Source: Choristoneura fumiferana (Eukaryota > Arthropoda > Insecta > Lepidoptera > Tortricidae). Taken from it: a DNA stretch of 64,000 nucleotides. Numbering within the stretch: the first letter of the stretch is position 1; each line of letters opens with the position of its first letter. A program made the position numbers and the translations under genes. This document shows, piece by piece, positions 12,630-23,653 of the stretch. The DNA lies in assembly GCF_025370935.1 (NCBI RefSeq), contig NC_133498.1:8018980-8082979 (forward strand), given 5' to 3'. The notes beneath the pieces are model-generated. The model was not told the DNA's origin. It was given only the letters and a program-made list of their open reading frames with translations, and did not search any database.

Positions 12630-13260
12630 AGGCCAAAGATAAAGAAAGCAGAAGTAGCTTTCGACTTATTAGGGGGGAGTTTCTACGAGACTTCCTTATT
12701 TCTAGACTAAAAATATGGCTGGTCACAATTTAAAATGATCCGTATGGTGTTGGCGATTTCAAATGGGGAAGGGGGGTTTTCATACAAAATGTACAACTAA
12801 AATGTGGAAATTAAATTGATATTTTAAATGAGGTGTGAAATAAATTCGCAAATAATTATGCAGTAGGTACCTAACTTAAAAAATACTCATCGGGTTGTGG
12901 ATAATAAAATCAATAATATTAATATAAGCGTAATTTTTGTTTAAATATCCGTTCTTATTTATCTTTTACCTAATTTACAAAATATTGTGTACCTACAGTG
13001 CAATTTCGAATATATTATACTTCGGATTCTAGAGTAAGATTCGGTTCTCGCCGGAAGCACATGAGATAATTAATTTACTCTCGTGCTTTGCATAAAACTT
13101 TTCATAAACTAGCTTCAAACCTGGTAAAAAATGTTGTTTAAAGCGAAGTACTTTAGTAAACTGTTACCTATCGTTTACGGCAGTACTTCGCTATGCACAC
13201 AGATACAAATGTCACAATTATAACGGGGGTTAATTAAATCATATGCCCTGATAACTAAAG
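12630..13260. other. No gene seen upstream of the secreted-peptide gene
   Basis: AT-rich DNA. The upstream exon implied by the acceptor at 13,426 may lie here or further away; I could not identify a convincing promoter or donor. Confidence 0.35.
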
Positions 13261-13261
13261 T

Positions 13262-13297
13262 ACTTACACGCGGACGAAGTCGCGGGCAAAAGCTAGT
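13262..13297 (+). mobile_element. Helitron 3' terminus remnant
   Basis: CGCGGACGAAGTCGCGGGCAAAAGCTAGT is a Helitron-like end: a small GC hairpin followed by CTAG and T. Nothing upstream matches the full element. Confidence 0.6.
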
Positions 13298-13451
13298 TCC
13301 ATAATAAACCAATTAAGTTTCTACTCTGTTATTTCATTGAATATTTTAAATACTCTGTAATTATTTTGAGACGAGCCTTTCACTCAATAGAGTTTAACCA
13401 TATACAACTTTTGATTTCTCTTGCAGGTGATAGCAGAAAGAAATAACAAAG

Positions 13452-16400
13452 ATGGTGCAGAAACTGTATGTTATTATTTTGATTATCAGTTTGCTGGTTT
13501 GCAACTTGGTAGTCGCCGACCTCAGCAAAAATTGCGAGGTGCTCTTTTTTTTAATAATAATAACAATAAATTTATTTTCAGGCCAGAAGCCGTACTGCCT
13601 CACGTTTCTGACTCTCGCGATCGCAATCAAATGACAGTTTTCAGTTTTTTCATCACACTTGCTCGTAAACAGTGTCGTAACATGCAGGCTACCTTGGTTG
13701 CAACCCCCCAAATAAAACCCTCGACCTTAATGTGCTTGTCATGAAACCCGTGGTCGGTAAATGAGTCATTGCGCGTACACATGTTCTTGTCATGAAGCCC
13801 AAGGTCGGTAAATAAGTCAGTGCCCGTACTGATGGTGCTGCGCGCGCTGCTGCAGGACCACATGGACCACATGCACACGCACGTTGCGGCGCATGCCGAG
13901 GGAGGTAGAGGGCGACGCTGCCAAGAGCACTGCCTAAGGTATCGCCGATATTTGGAAGAATTATATTTTTTCTTTTACAAATATAAAATTTCACTCGCAA
14001 ATGTGATGAAAAACATTGTATGTCGCACGGGCGGTACTAGAATTACGAACATCGACTCATTAATGCCCTCAGTCTTCGACTTCGGGCTTCTAATAGACTC
14101 TCGTTCGTAATTCCTTATTTACCGCCCTTAAGACACAATGTACTATTGTATTTGTCAGTGTTTGTCATTTGATTGTCATCGCGAGCGCCATAAACGTTCG
14201 GCAATACGGCCTTTTATTTTTTCGTACTAAGTATTCTAAAACACTTACAGCCTTATTCATAAAAAGTTAGAGCCTCCTTGAAGGCTCCTTGAAGGCCCGA
14301 TGCTAAAAAACGTGATTCATAAACGTCTGTTAGCGCTAATCAGTCGATCAAGGCTCTGCTAAAGTTAGAGGACCGTAGACCCTCCTTTATCTCCCTGCTA
14401 AGTCACAAAATGGCCGTCACAAGTTTGAACAGCTGACTTTGACAAGAGCAAAAAACCACACCGAAGATATTTTTAGTGAAGGGTGAAGTTACGCAAAGAT
14501 TAAAAAAAAAACCAGGAAAATTTATTTTCAGGAATTTGTATTTAAAAATCCTCTAAAATTACTGCTACTTTACTACTTTACTAACAATAAATATGAGAAA
14601 AATAAAATTAGGATGATTAACATAATTACGGCTTTTTGCACTTATGTTTAAACATAAACATAAACATGCGATCGGAAATGGCGGGAAAATAAACATCTCC
14701 CTTTTTTTCCTGCTAATTTGCTGTCACTGCTGTCAATTTTTTTTTTAATTATCGATGAGGCCATTTTTTGTCTTTGATTTGTCAAGATTGCCAACATAAC
14801 GCGTCTAATCCGTCTATCAGCAGCTCAACAACTAGCAGACAGCTAGCAAGCGTTTATGAATCATACTTCTTGACAACCGTCTAACAAGCTTAATCAGTCT
14901 GCTAAGTAACAGACCGATCAAACCTCAATTAAGGTTTTTTTATGAATAAGGCTGTTAGACACAGTTCGCAGTTCTAACCCAACCTAACCTTCGTTTCTGG
15001 GAAGGTTACTACGAAATTCCAAAAACGATTTTCGTATCGTACCGTCTCTCTCAATCTCGTATTAAATATAAGCGCCAGCGGAAAGATAGGAAGTTCGAAT
15101 TTTGCACTTTGTAGTAGGTAGAGGAGAGGGCTTGTTGGGGTCGCAGTTCTAACCTAACCTAGGTACAGTGGGGGTAGGAAAACGTTCGTCAGTTATTAAA
15201 TTGATTCTTTACAAAGTCATAGACTCTTAGTACGTTTTGAAACCAAAGTACTAAGAAGACAAGTGCATATCCAATTATAAGGGTCAAAATAGTAGGTATT
15301 CATCTCTAACATGTATCTAGTCTCATATCGATAGGTACAAAAACTTTTTAATAAACATCTTCATAAGTTTCAATCAAATAATGTTCTATTTAATTGTCAG
15401 TGTCTGTCAGTACCAAGGTGCAGTTGTAGGGTTTCTATGGTCACCTTATGTTTAGCAGGTTGACAGGTTGACGCAGTATGTCCTACTCAATCGGTAAAGC
15501 AGATTAGCGCTCATACTGAGCAAAGGAAAATAGATGTTAGGGTGACGAACCTTTTTTTATTCCGACTGTACTTTATAATATCATAGTAAAAGAGGAGAAG
15601 TAGGTTCACTACAAACAAAAGAACATCGCGCGGCTTAAATGTGTGCGCGCCGGGTGGCTCCGGTACGCACACACACACTGATAATTTAAGGTGGATTAAG
15701 TTTTCTGTAGAGCCTGGCCAAGCTAAGTCTGCAACGGAATAATTAGGCAACAATGTATTTTAACGTCAAATCACGTAACTAATATGCGTTACATTTGCAG
15801 TGTTACCAATTATTATTCTCTGCAGTTAGCTTGGCCAGGCTCTGTAGTCAAGGCTGCGCTGCCGTCGGTGCCGTAAGTAGATTTTGATTTTAGCTCGCTC
15901 GTCTTGCGCTCGCTTCGCGAGATGATCACCTCTTACGTTCGCGTACTCGTACTTACGTATTTTTTTGTATTAGGTCAGCTAGATTAGCTCATACAAAATT
16001 GCAAATTCGATTATTGAAACTTCGAAAATGTATCTTATACAATTTTACATCCTAATGATCATTATATATTTTTATTTTAGACAATAATCATTGGAACTCC
16101 GAATTTATTGTATTCGTAATGTCATTTAATATAAATACCTCTGTTACTACAATTTATGTATATATCATTGTTCAACATATCGATTTTAGGTAATAAAATA
16201 TGGTATTATATACGTTTTAAAGTATACCTTTGTTTATTCCTAATCTACTCATACATATACAAATGGAAGACTTTTTAAATGCGAATATCTGGGTAAATAA
16301 TATGGGAACTATATATTTTCTGTCACTTAAATTTAGATTTGTCACGAAACTGCGATACCCTAATTATAATATTTATGAACTAAAAGAATTTCCTTGCTCA

Positions 16401-19400
16401 CCCGCGACCTTACGATAGCTAAGCTTATGCAAAATATGCATGTTCAAGCAGTTAAGAAAGAGAGTTTTATCCTTAAGAAATATATTGGTTCCTTAATTCG
16501 ATGCTTCTACCTATTCTAATAAGGCAGGTCTGGTTAGGTACGACGACGAGCAAAGCGAGGAGGAGTGTTAGGTAGAACTGCGACCCTCAGTGCACGAGCC
16601 GAGCGAGCGAAGCGAGCGTGCCGCGGTAGCGGCCGGCGAAGTGCCAGAACCGACATTTTTTTGCTAATACTTGTAATGATGAATATGAACCCAATATCAT
16701 TATTTATTTATTTATTTATTTTGATGATCAATATTATTTCCGAGTAATTTTTAAATAATATTTAGGTAATAATATTTAGGGTCCATATTGGCAAAATTTA
16801 TCTTCATTTGCCTCCATATTTCACACAAACACATATAGGAACAACAAAGAATGCCTTTTATGGACTTACGTCTGTAATAAATATATCATTTCATTTCACT
16901 ATTTCTTGCAAAATTACATGCTTACTTACAAGCTACCTTAGATGGTTGCTTACATGCTTGCTTGCTTGCATGCTTGCTTGCATGCTTTCTTGCATGCTTG
17001 CTTGCACTATTTCTTGCACATTTGAGAGTATGCTTGCTTGATTTGTTGTTTCAATCACTACAAATTCTAAAAACCATCTGTTTTGATGCCTCCTACGACA
17101 TTAACAAGGTATTTTAATGAACTAAAAGAAGCAAGCAAAGTATTTTACTTTAAGTGCCCCTTATATCCATAAAGTAACCTCAATTTGTAAATTGTCTGTT
17201 TGTTACTGTCCCTTACGACCAACAATTTACTCTAGTTTTAGCTTTTGATGTCCCTTACGCCCATAAGAGTATTCCTTATTTTATAACTTGCTGTTGTTTA
17301 ATGCCCCTTACGACGAACCAATTACACCATTTTTTTAAATGTATGTTTGTTACTGCCCCTTACGACCGACAATTTACTCTAGCTCTTGCTTGTTATACCC
17401 CTTACGCCCATAAAAGTGTTCCTTATTTTATAAATTGCTGTTTTTTAATGTCCCTTACGACGTTCCGATTATACCATTTTTAACTCTCAACATACATAAT
17501 TAATTATACAGGCCAATTATTATTATGTATGCATCATCATCTCGGCCTATATTCGTCCCACTGCTGGGCACAGGCTTCCTTTATTAGGATAATAATTGTC
17601 AGGACAGCCTAAAATAAACAAAGTAGCTAAGAGAAATTTACCTCAACATCTTGACTGAAATTCCATTACGGAAATGTTAGCTCGACGTCAAGCCATTAGG
17701 GGATCCATCAACTTAATCTTCTTTTTTGTTTTGCTTTTGGCAAAAAATACACGCGTTGACAAAGAACAAATGTAGGCAATCAAATACGTCCTCCGTGTTT
17801 GACGTGTCTGGCACGACTGAGCGAATGTGCAATGCGCAAACGCTCGGCGCGTGGAAGGTAGGTAGACGAAACAGCGCAGGCGGTGGCGAGATCAAATAAG
17901 TTGCGAACCAATGGTGTAACGTGCAAGTATAAACACTATACGTATACAAAATATTCAAGACTGATAATAAAGTTGCATGCAATGAGGAGCACTTTTTAAA
18001 CTAGCTATGGTTAGTATTTTGATGTAAGGTACAAGAAATAGGTACGGGCGGTAAGGTTACGCCCAACAACTTCTTGCTTTTTTATCTTATTCGTTATAAA
18101 ATGTTGGGGTGTAAAGGGCAATGAAACAATAATTGACCCATACGCCCTTTTATTATATTTGTTGGGCTTTTTTTTAACGACATGAGCCGAGTCGTAAAGG
18201 ACATATGAGACTGCCACAGCCCCTTACGACCCAAATATTAAAAAAATAATACATTTACGCCATTTTTCAGCTCAAATATGTTATTTAATGTCCCTTAAGC
18301 TATTTTATTTTAAAATAATAAATGTTGATAACAGCAAAAGTAAGGGGCGTATCGTAATTTGAATATACTACCAATCGACAGAGAGAAAAAAACTCAAATT
18401 TTCTATGTTTAAAAGTGATTTTCGATATTTTGTCCCTTACGCCAATTGAGACTTCCACCATCGATATGTATCTTTATGAACAATGTAGGTAGTAGTAAAA
18501 ATAATTATCTTTAAAATATATAAGAAACAATTTTCGGAGAAATTATGATAATGATTACAAAGCGGTATTATTATAAATAATCGAATAAAAAATTGTATAT
18601 GAGCCAATATGGACCCTTAGTAGTATTGTGTAATGTACAATGCCCTGCATAAGTGCACCATCGACTTTTGCTGGCCATAGTACCTAATAGTTTTGTGCAG
18701 GGACATACGAAAAAATAATAGGTAACTACCTACCTACCTATAAACAATATAGTTATAGTATTATGTGTAGGTAAACATGAGTAGTATGTACACAGTCGCC
18801 ATCACCACTCCGGCGAATTTATAAATAATATGTTTAAATTTAGTATAATAATAATAATAATAATAGGTATAGTGGCATGGAATCTTGTTGTCTAGACAAA
18901 GACATAAGACAATTTTAACTTGACTTTCATACTAAAATTATTTGCCGGTAGGTAATTAATCTAAAATAGACATCGACAAGCCTAAGCGAAAGCGCCGGAG
19001 TAGGTAGTTAAGTCTCCTAAAGGGTCGGAGTTTACATACTTCTCCTCTTTTACTATGCTATTGGGGTCGCAGTTCTAACCTAAGCCACAAAACACAGATA
19101 GTTCAGAAGTCAATCTTCTGTATGTACTTCACTTTTCATGCCTACGCTCGGCGGGCGCTCTAGGGATGTCAACTATGACTATTGCACAAAAAACTATTGT
19201 GGTAGTGGCACTCGTATCTAGTTGCTTGATTTATTGTTGAGAATGAAACGGGAAGAACGGAAATATAAATTAATAATAACTAAAATATTTTAATGTTAAT
19301 GTCACTGTTATATCTTGCGACGATTTCGCACGTTTAAAAATGCGAAAGTGTGTGTGTGTTTGTATGTTTGTATGTTTGCTCGTCTTTCGCGTCGAGACGG

Positions 19401-20817
19401 ACCGACGGATCGACGTGATTTTCGGCATAGAGATAGTTTATGGGCCAGAGAGTGACATAGGCTACTTTTTATCCCGGAAAAATGCACAGTTCCCGAGGGA
19501 ACAGCGCGCGATAACCGAATACCTCGCGGGCTATTACTGCCAACTATTACAATACAAAAGTTTACAGAAGAGAAACATACAACATTTTACGTTTGTCAGT
19601 TTTTACTATCGAAAATCCCTAATAACTTCTAAACGGATTACCCTAGTTACACAATTTCCATTGCCCTATCCGTTTTAGACCTAAAACTATCAAATGACAC
19701 CAAAAACAACACAATATCTACACAAACAAAAAAACATGTTTTCAAATTACGTAAGTTGGCGAGAAAATTAGAAAAATTTAGTTACGTAAGTACTTTATTT
19801 ATACTGATTCAAAATAGGAAACTATTATATAAATCGATCTTAGATATTATTCTTCAGGGCCTAACCTAACCTAACTGTTCTGTGTACGTTAAATCGAGCC
19901 ATCGAAATACAAGCAGATACCTACTTAACTCTCTGAAATTACTGGTAGCTTAAAAAACGTCAATTCACCGTTTAATGTTGAATTTAAACAACCGTCCACT
20001 GAACAGTTATAATAACTTTTTTTTTGTTGCGCCATTATTGCACAAAAAAGTTCACAGACGCGACTCAAGCGCATGCCACTCACGCTCGCACTGGTCCCAA
20101 CCGGTCCGAGATAGATATCGTAACTATGTGTGCGTTGCTCGAGCGCACTTGTATGGGGATTGAATTCTGAACTATCTGTGTTTTGTGCCTAACCTAACCT
20201 AGGTACTTAATAATACGTGGTAACGGCGCCTATTACCGTGGCAGGTACTTAAGGAAGTTTTCAAATTAGTCCAAAAAATTAAGGGTACCTGTCAAGGCTG
20301 CTTAACAAAACAGAATAGCTTTTTAACAGACTTCAAAAAAAAGAGGAGGTTATCAATTCGGTCGTAAGATTTTTTTATTTAAGAGCGTATATTGAACCTT
20401 CTGTGTCTAACTTTTTGGCCTCATCATGTTATTAGTATTTGATAAAATAATTATTGAAACTAAAATACCCAAATCTTCTATTAAATTATCGGCTGGTGAA
20501 ATTAAACAACTGTGTTCCAACAGAAGTTCTTATTGAAGCTCTCACTCAAGTACCTACATCATGAACGCATCCTGACGGTGTGACGGGAGTACCCTTCTTC
20601 CATCCATCATCATCATCATCATCCCTTCTCACCAGTTCTCTCGAAATACTGATTTAATATTGAAATACTTTTTTTTTTACAGTTGGATTGCGAATCGGGT
20701 ACGAAGAATCCAGATGGTACTCTTAAAGGGTGCTGTTTACCCGACACCGGCGAACAATTAGAGTGCGCCTCAGCTGATTACGCTTTTGAATGGGAGTTAT
20801 CGTATATTACATGTTAA
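13452..20817 (+). CDS. Small secreted cysteine-rich peptide, two coding exons
   Basis: Coding exon 1 is 13,452-13,538, and exon 2 is 20,683-20,817 with TAA at 20,815. Exon 1 lies behind an acceptor (TTTGATTTCTCTTGCAG, 13,410-13,426), so an upstream non-coding exon is implied. It encodes MVQKLYVIILIISLLVC..., a signal peptide with likely cleavage after VVA (residue 22). Exon 2 follows a T-rich acceptor ending 20,682. Both junctions are phase 0 and the product is 73 residues. The mature part of about 51 residues has six cysteines spaced C-x3-C-x13-CC-x9-C-x15-C, consistent with three disulfides. I do not recognise the family; a haemolymph peptide, protease inhibitor or hormone are all possible. 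The donor (GAG|GTGCTC) is weak, so exon 1 may end elsewhere or an exon may be missed. The 7.1 kb intron is full of transposons. Exon calls are good; the join is inference. Confidence 0.65.
13560..14157 (+). repeat. 'ACATTGT' foldback repeat, copy 1
   Basis: The right part (about 14,013-14,152) is an imperfect hairpin: ACATTGTATGTCGCACGGGC and ATTACGAAC are mirrored by GTTCGTAATTCC and ACCGCCCTTAAGACACAATG. The left part carries CGCAATCAAATGACAGTTTT and GGTCGGTAAAT repeats. Copies recur at 32,745-33,178 (inverted) and 35,280-36,165. ORFs here are repeat-derived. Confidence 0.75.
14248..14954. mobile_element. Harbinger-like MITE, intact copy
   Basis: The termini CAGCCTTATTCATAAAAAG and TTTTTATGAATAAGGCTG are inverted repeats. 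They are flanked by a TTA duplication (14,245-14,247 and 14,955-14,957), the target size of PIF/Harbinger elements. The 707 bp contains no transposase. It lies in the intron of the secreted-peptide gene. Confidence 0.85.
14958..15700. other. No gene; decayed hairpin half and short CCTAA runs
   Basis: Around 15,005-15,115 a diverged half of the 'CGTAGTAG' hairpin family is visible. CGCAGTTCTAACCTAACCT at about 15,140 recurs near 14,965 and 19,066. Otherwise intron sequence. Confidence 0.45.
15709..15843. mobile_element. Short hairpin MITE (135 bp)
   Basis: AGAGCCTGGCCAAGCTAA at the left end is answered by its exact reverse complement TTAGCTTGGCCAGGCTCT at the right end. No coding capacity. 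Confidence 0.8.
15850..16530. other. No gene seen
   Basis: Intronic AT-rich DNA. The ORF near 16,230-16,418 has no domain or splice context. Confidence 0.4.
16534..16660. repeat. GC-rich dispersed repeat
   Basis: GAGCGAGCGAAGCGAGCGTG and GAGGAGTGTTAGGTAGAA are the reverse complement of text at 3,282-3,413. It is a second copy of the same mobile or dispersed segment. Confidence 0.7.
16945..17042. repeat. Imperfect (CTTG/CATG) microsatellite
   Basis: GCTTGCTTGCATGCTTGCTT and variants repeat; the apparent ORF with LLTCLLACMLACML is translated microsatellite. Confidence 0.8.
17150..18440. repeat. Satellite-like block built on a CCCTTACGMC word
   Basis: TGTCCCTTACGACC-like words occur at about 17,155, 17,207, 17,249, 17,302, 17,354, 17,397, 17,449, 18,219, 18,289 and 18,429, typically 43-53 bp apart in the first cluster. 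A larger unit of about 147 bp is also present (ACAATTTACTCTAG at 17,222 and 17,368). It lies inside the long intron. The segment 17,540-18,000 between the clusters lacks the word. Confidence 0.7.
17532..17590 (-). mobile_element. SINE family B tail fragment
   Basis: ATCATCATCTCGGCCTATAT then CCCACTGCTGGGCACAGGCT is the reverse of the family B SINE 3' end seen at 63,470-63,515. Confidence 0.65.
18450..19330. other. No gene seen
   Basis: Intronic DNA with an (ATA)n run at about 18,846-18,866 and a CGCAGTTCTAACCTAA phrase near 19,066. Confidence 0.4.
19340..19545 (+). mobile_element. Mini-Helitron 5' and middle part
   Basis: TGCGAAAGTGTGTGTGTTTG, CGACGTGATTTTCGGCATAG and AGTGACATAGGCTACTTTTT align with the complete element at 63,548-63,773. 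The 3' CTAG end is lost after CTCGCGGGC. The apparent 112-residue ORF is repeat. Confidence 0.65.
19550..20680. other. No gene; distal intron of the secreted-peptide gene
   Basis: Contains CCTAACCTAACCTAAC at about 19,861, a similar run at about 20,191, and a (CAT)n run at about 20,604. The 3' end is the polypyrimidine tract of the acceptor at 20,682. Confidence 0.4.
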
Positions 20818-20819
20818 AC

Positions 20820-21680
20820 CCAGATAATCAGGAAACACTGACTTTTTTGACATTTGACCTTGAATAACTTACGACGCGGACTGTGACTTTTGAGACAACA
20901 TTAGGACACCAAGATGAAGCTGTATACCTACTAGTTTCCAGCTCTCATTCCGAAGTGAATCTCCTAATATGACTGCATATGTTCTTAATGAATAGATAAC
21001 CAACCCAGCCAGTGCTAGCTGCTACCCTAACTTGAAAAACTAGCGTCGTGTATCCTGGCCATTTGGTCAGACTCAGTTTTCTTATTAGTCTAGTGAATAA
21101 TGTTTTTCCATAGTGTTATGTCGGATAGGTAATTTCGTATTTATCTCGCTTACTCAATCCTGCCCTCGAAACGAAGAAGTAGTAAATATAGGTACTCAGC
21201 GGTACAAAATTTGGCCCACTCTACATGCAAAATTATCTATCATTGTATACATTTGAGTGCCAGATTTTTTGGCGCTCAGTATAGCTAATAGAATAGAATA
21301 GAATAAATTTATTTGACGTATTATCTACTGCGTTTTAACTTTATTTTATATTTATTTATTTATATATCTATATATACAAAAAAACATCGATTTTTGTATT
21401 AGCTCCCCAGGCCCTGTGCTTTACTACGAAGTGCAAAATTCGTACTTCGTACCTTCCCGTCCCGCTGGCACTTATTAGGTATTTTTTATTTAATATACTA
21501 GAGTTAGAGGGACGGTACGATACGAACTTAAATTGGCGAATTTTATTCGCTTATCGAATTAGCTTCAGTAGACTTCAATAATCTAGTTGAAAACGCTATA
21601 TAATACGAACATTTCCGACAAAATACTACGGCAAAACGTTATTTACTACATCTGTATGCCAGTGCCTTTTTATCCGCTCT
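20820..21680. other. 3' flank of the secreted-peptide gene; no further gene
   Basis: An AATAAA occurs at about 21,302 but within a (TAGAA)n retroelement-type tail, so it is not a secure poly(A) signal. A diverged half of the CGTAGTAG hairpin family lies near 21,420-21,530. Confidence 0.4.
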
Positions 21681-21687
21681 TACGTCA

Positions 21688-21883
21688 AAGTCGTAAAATG
21701 TCCAGGTGCCCAGATCGTAGAATGTCCAGGTAGTACAATGTCAAGATCGTAAAATAACCAGATAGTAGAACGTCAAGGTCGTAAAATAACCAAGTAGTAG
21801 AATGTCAAGGTCGTAAAATAACCAAGTAGTAGAATGTCAATATCGTAAAATAACCAGGTAGTTAAATGCCAGGTTGTAAATTG
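21688..21883. repeat. Minisatellite, period about 32-34 bp
   Basis: The unit reads roughly TCGTAAAATAACCAAGTAG then TAGAATGTCAAGG. About six copies vary between ATGTCCAGG, ATAACCAAG and ATGTCAAG. Each unit is itself two half-units of about 16-17 bp. Confidence 0.85.
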
Positions 21884-22055
21884 ATATTAATAGTACATAC
21901 CTAGTACGAATTTTTTTAACAATAAAGTAAACCCAACTTTGTATAACGTAACATTAAAATTTGATTATAATGAAATAAATAAAAAACACATGCATTTACA
22001 AGTTGTTTTATTAATGTTAAAGTAAAACAATACATTGACTGCGTTTCCACCAGCA

Positions 22056-22173
22056 GGGCTACTACGACACTCGAAGTTCGTGTCGTGCGGTCCCTCTGAC
22101 ACATACTATCTAATACGAGAGCGAGAGGGACAGTACGATACGAACTTCGAGTTTCGAATTTCGTAGTAGCCTT
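22056..22173. repeat. 'TTTCGTAGTAGCC' hairpin element
   Basis: GGGCTACTACGACACTCGAA pairs with its near-complement TTCGAATTTCGTAGTAGCC around TACGAGAGCGAGAGGGAC. Confidence 0.85.
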
Positions 22174-22179
22174 GCGGGC

Positions 22180-22560
22180 GAGGATGTGTTGCGAGGAATC
22201 TGGGGGCACGGTAGTGCCCCCGCCAAGTCGAGCGCGAAGCAAACACTGCCGTACCATCCTTTACTGGAACCATTTCGCCGCATTTTCAGGCCCCTATTTG
22301 AGAACCTCTGGATAAGACCAGAACGCAGAAATTTTCGTCATCCAGTAAGCTATAATCACATACTTAAAAATCCAAAATTTCAAGTCTGTAGGTCATTTAG
22401 TTCCGAAGTTAAGCGAAAGCAAAGTTTCAAAATAAAATAGAACTAGTACTTCCCATAAACTCAGTGAGCTGAAATTTGGTACAGAGTTAGGGTTTAATGG
22501 CCACATAAAGGGAAAACTATAAAAACTAGGTTAATCGAAGATCTGGAGTACATGATGACC
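22180..22560. other. No recognised gene
   Basis: The ORF near 22,186-22,440 starts with GTG inside the preceding repeat and has no recognisable domain. Text such as CAGTGAGCTGAAATTTGG suggests a dispersed repeat, but no second copy is in this window. Confidence 0.35.
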
Positions 22561-22682
22561 CTGATTAGAAAACACAAGAGTTCAACCAAAAAACCTGTGT
22601 CAAATAAGAAAATCTAATAAAATAAATCAATAAGCCCACGTTTCTACAAAAAGTTTGTAGAAACAAAAAGAAGTGAAATCCC

Positions 22683-23533
22683 ATCAAAACATTCTGTAAA
22701 AAACTAGCCAAGTCTCGATGGAGCTGCTTGTTTATCTCTAAAAAGTAATGAAATCTAGACAAAGTCGTGCCAAGTCTAAGGTGCCTTACTGCGATTTCTT
22801 TATTATTATAGTTAATGTTGTGTGACTTGGCCGTTGACTTGTACCTACTAACGTATAAAGAATGTTCAGTCTAGTCTTATCCAGAGTTCCACCAAAAACA
22901 TTCTGTAAAAAACTAGCCAAGTCTCGATGGAGCTGCTTGTTTAGCTTTAAAAAGTAATGAAATCTAGACAAAGTCGTGCCAAGTCTAAGGTTCCTTTCTG
23001 CGATTTCTTTATATTGTCCACGTATTGAGTCTCAACATTTAATGGATAAGACTTAAGACTCAACATTCTTTATACGTGAGTGGGTACAAGTCAACGGCCA
23101 AGACAACAGACAACATTAACTACCAGACGACCAGATGGCCTAGTGGTTAGAGAACCTGACTACGAAGCTTGAGGTCCCGGGTTCGATTCCCGTGTCGGGG
23201 CAGATATTTGTATGAAAAATACGAATGTTTGTTCTCGGGTCTTGGGTGTTTAATATGTATTTAAGTATGTATCTATATCTTTATAATTATATTTATCCGT
23301 TGCTTAGTACCCATAACACAAGCTTTGCTAAGCTTACTTTAGGACTAGGTCAATTGGTGTGAATTGTCCCGTGACATATTTATTTATTTATTAACTATAA
23401 TAATAAAGAAATCGCAGTAAGGAACCTTAGACTTGGCACGAATTTGTCTAGATTTCATTCATTACTTTTTAGAGATAAAAAAGCAGCTCCATCGAGACTT
23501 GGCTAGTTTTTTACAGAATGTTTTTGGTGGGAT
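22683..23533. mobile_element. Three-copy inverted repeat element carrying a SINE
   Basis: A segment of about 120 bp (AACATTCTGTAAAAAACTAG through AGACAAAGTCGTGCCAAG) occurs direct at 22,685-22,803 and 22,893-23,010 and inverted at 23,404-23,527. The spacer ATGTTGTGTGACTTGGCCG also recurs inverted near 23,090. It looks like a foldback DNA element with one partial duplication, later split by a SINE. Confidence 0.75.
23123..23389 (+). mobile_element. tRNA-derived SINE (family A), full length with target duplication
   Basis: The tRNA-like head has TGGCCTAGTGGTTAGAGAA and the B-box GGGTTCGATTCCCGT at about 23,179. The 3' end is (TATT)n. The direct repeat ATTAACTA flanks it at 23,115-23,122 and 23,390-23,397, showing retrotransposition into the surrounding foldback element. 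Confidence 0.92.
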
Positions 23534-23653
23534 GTGTTTTCCATGAACCAATAGAAACGCTTCAGTTACAAGATATATACAAGGTGTCAATTAAATAACA
23601 GAAAACCAGAAAGTACTTCGCTCAGGGCTCAGAATCGAGAATTGAATCGATTA

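Noticed and set aside
13820..14110. 96-codon plus-strand ORF
   Set aside because: It lies in the 'ACATTGT' foldback repeat, copies of which at 32.7 and 36.0 kb have different frames open.
23123..23200. A tRNA gene
   Set aside because: Same reasoning: target duplication and (TATT)n tail show a SINE.
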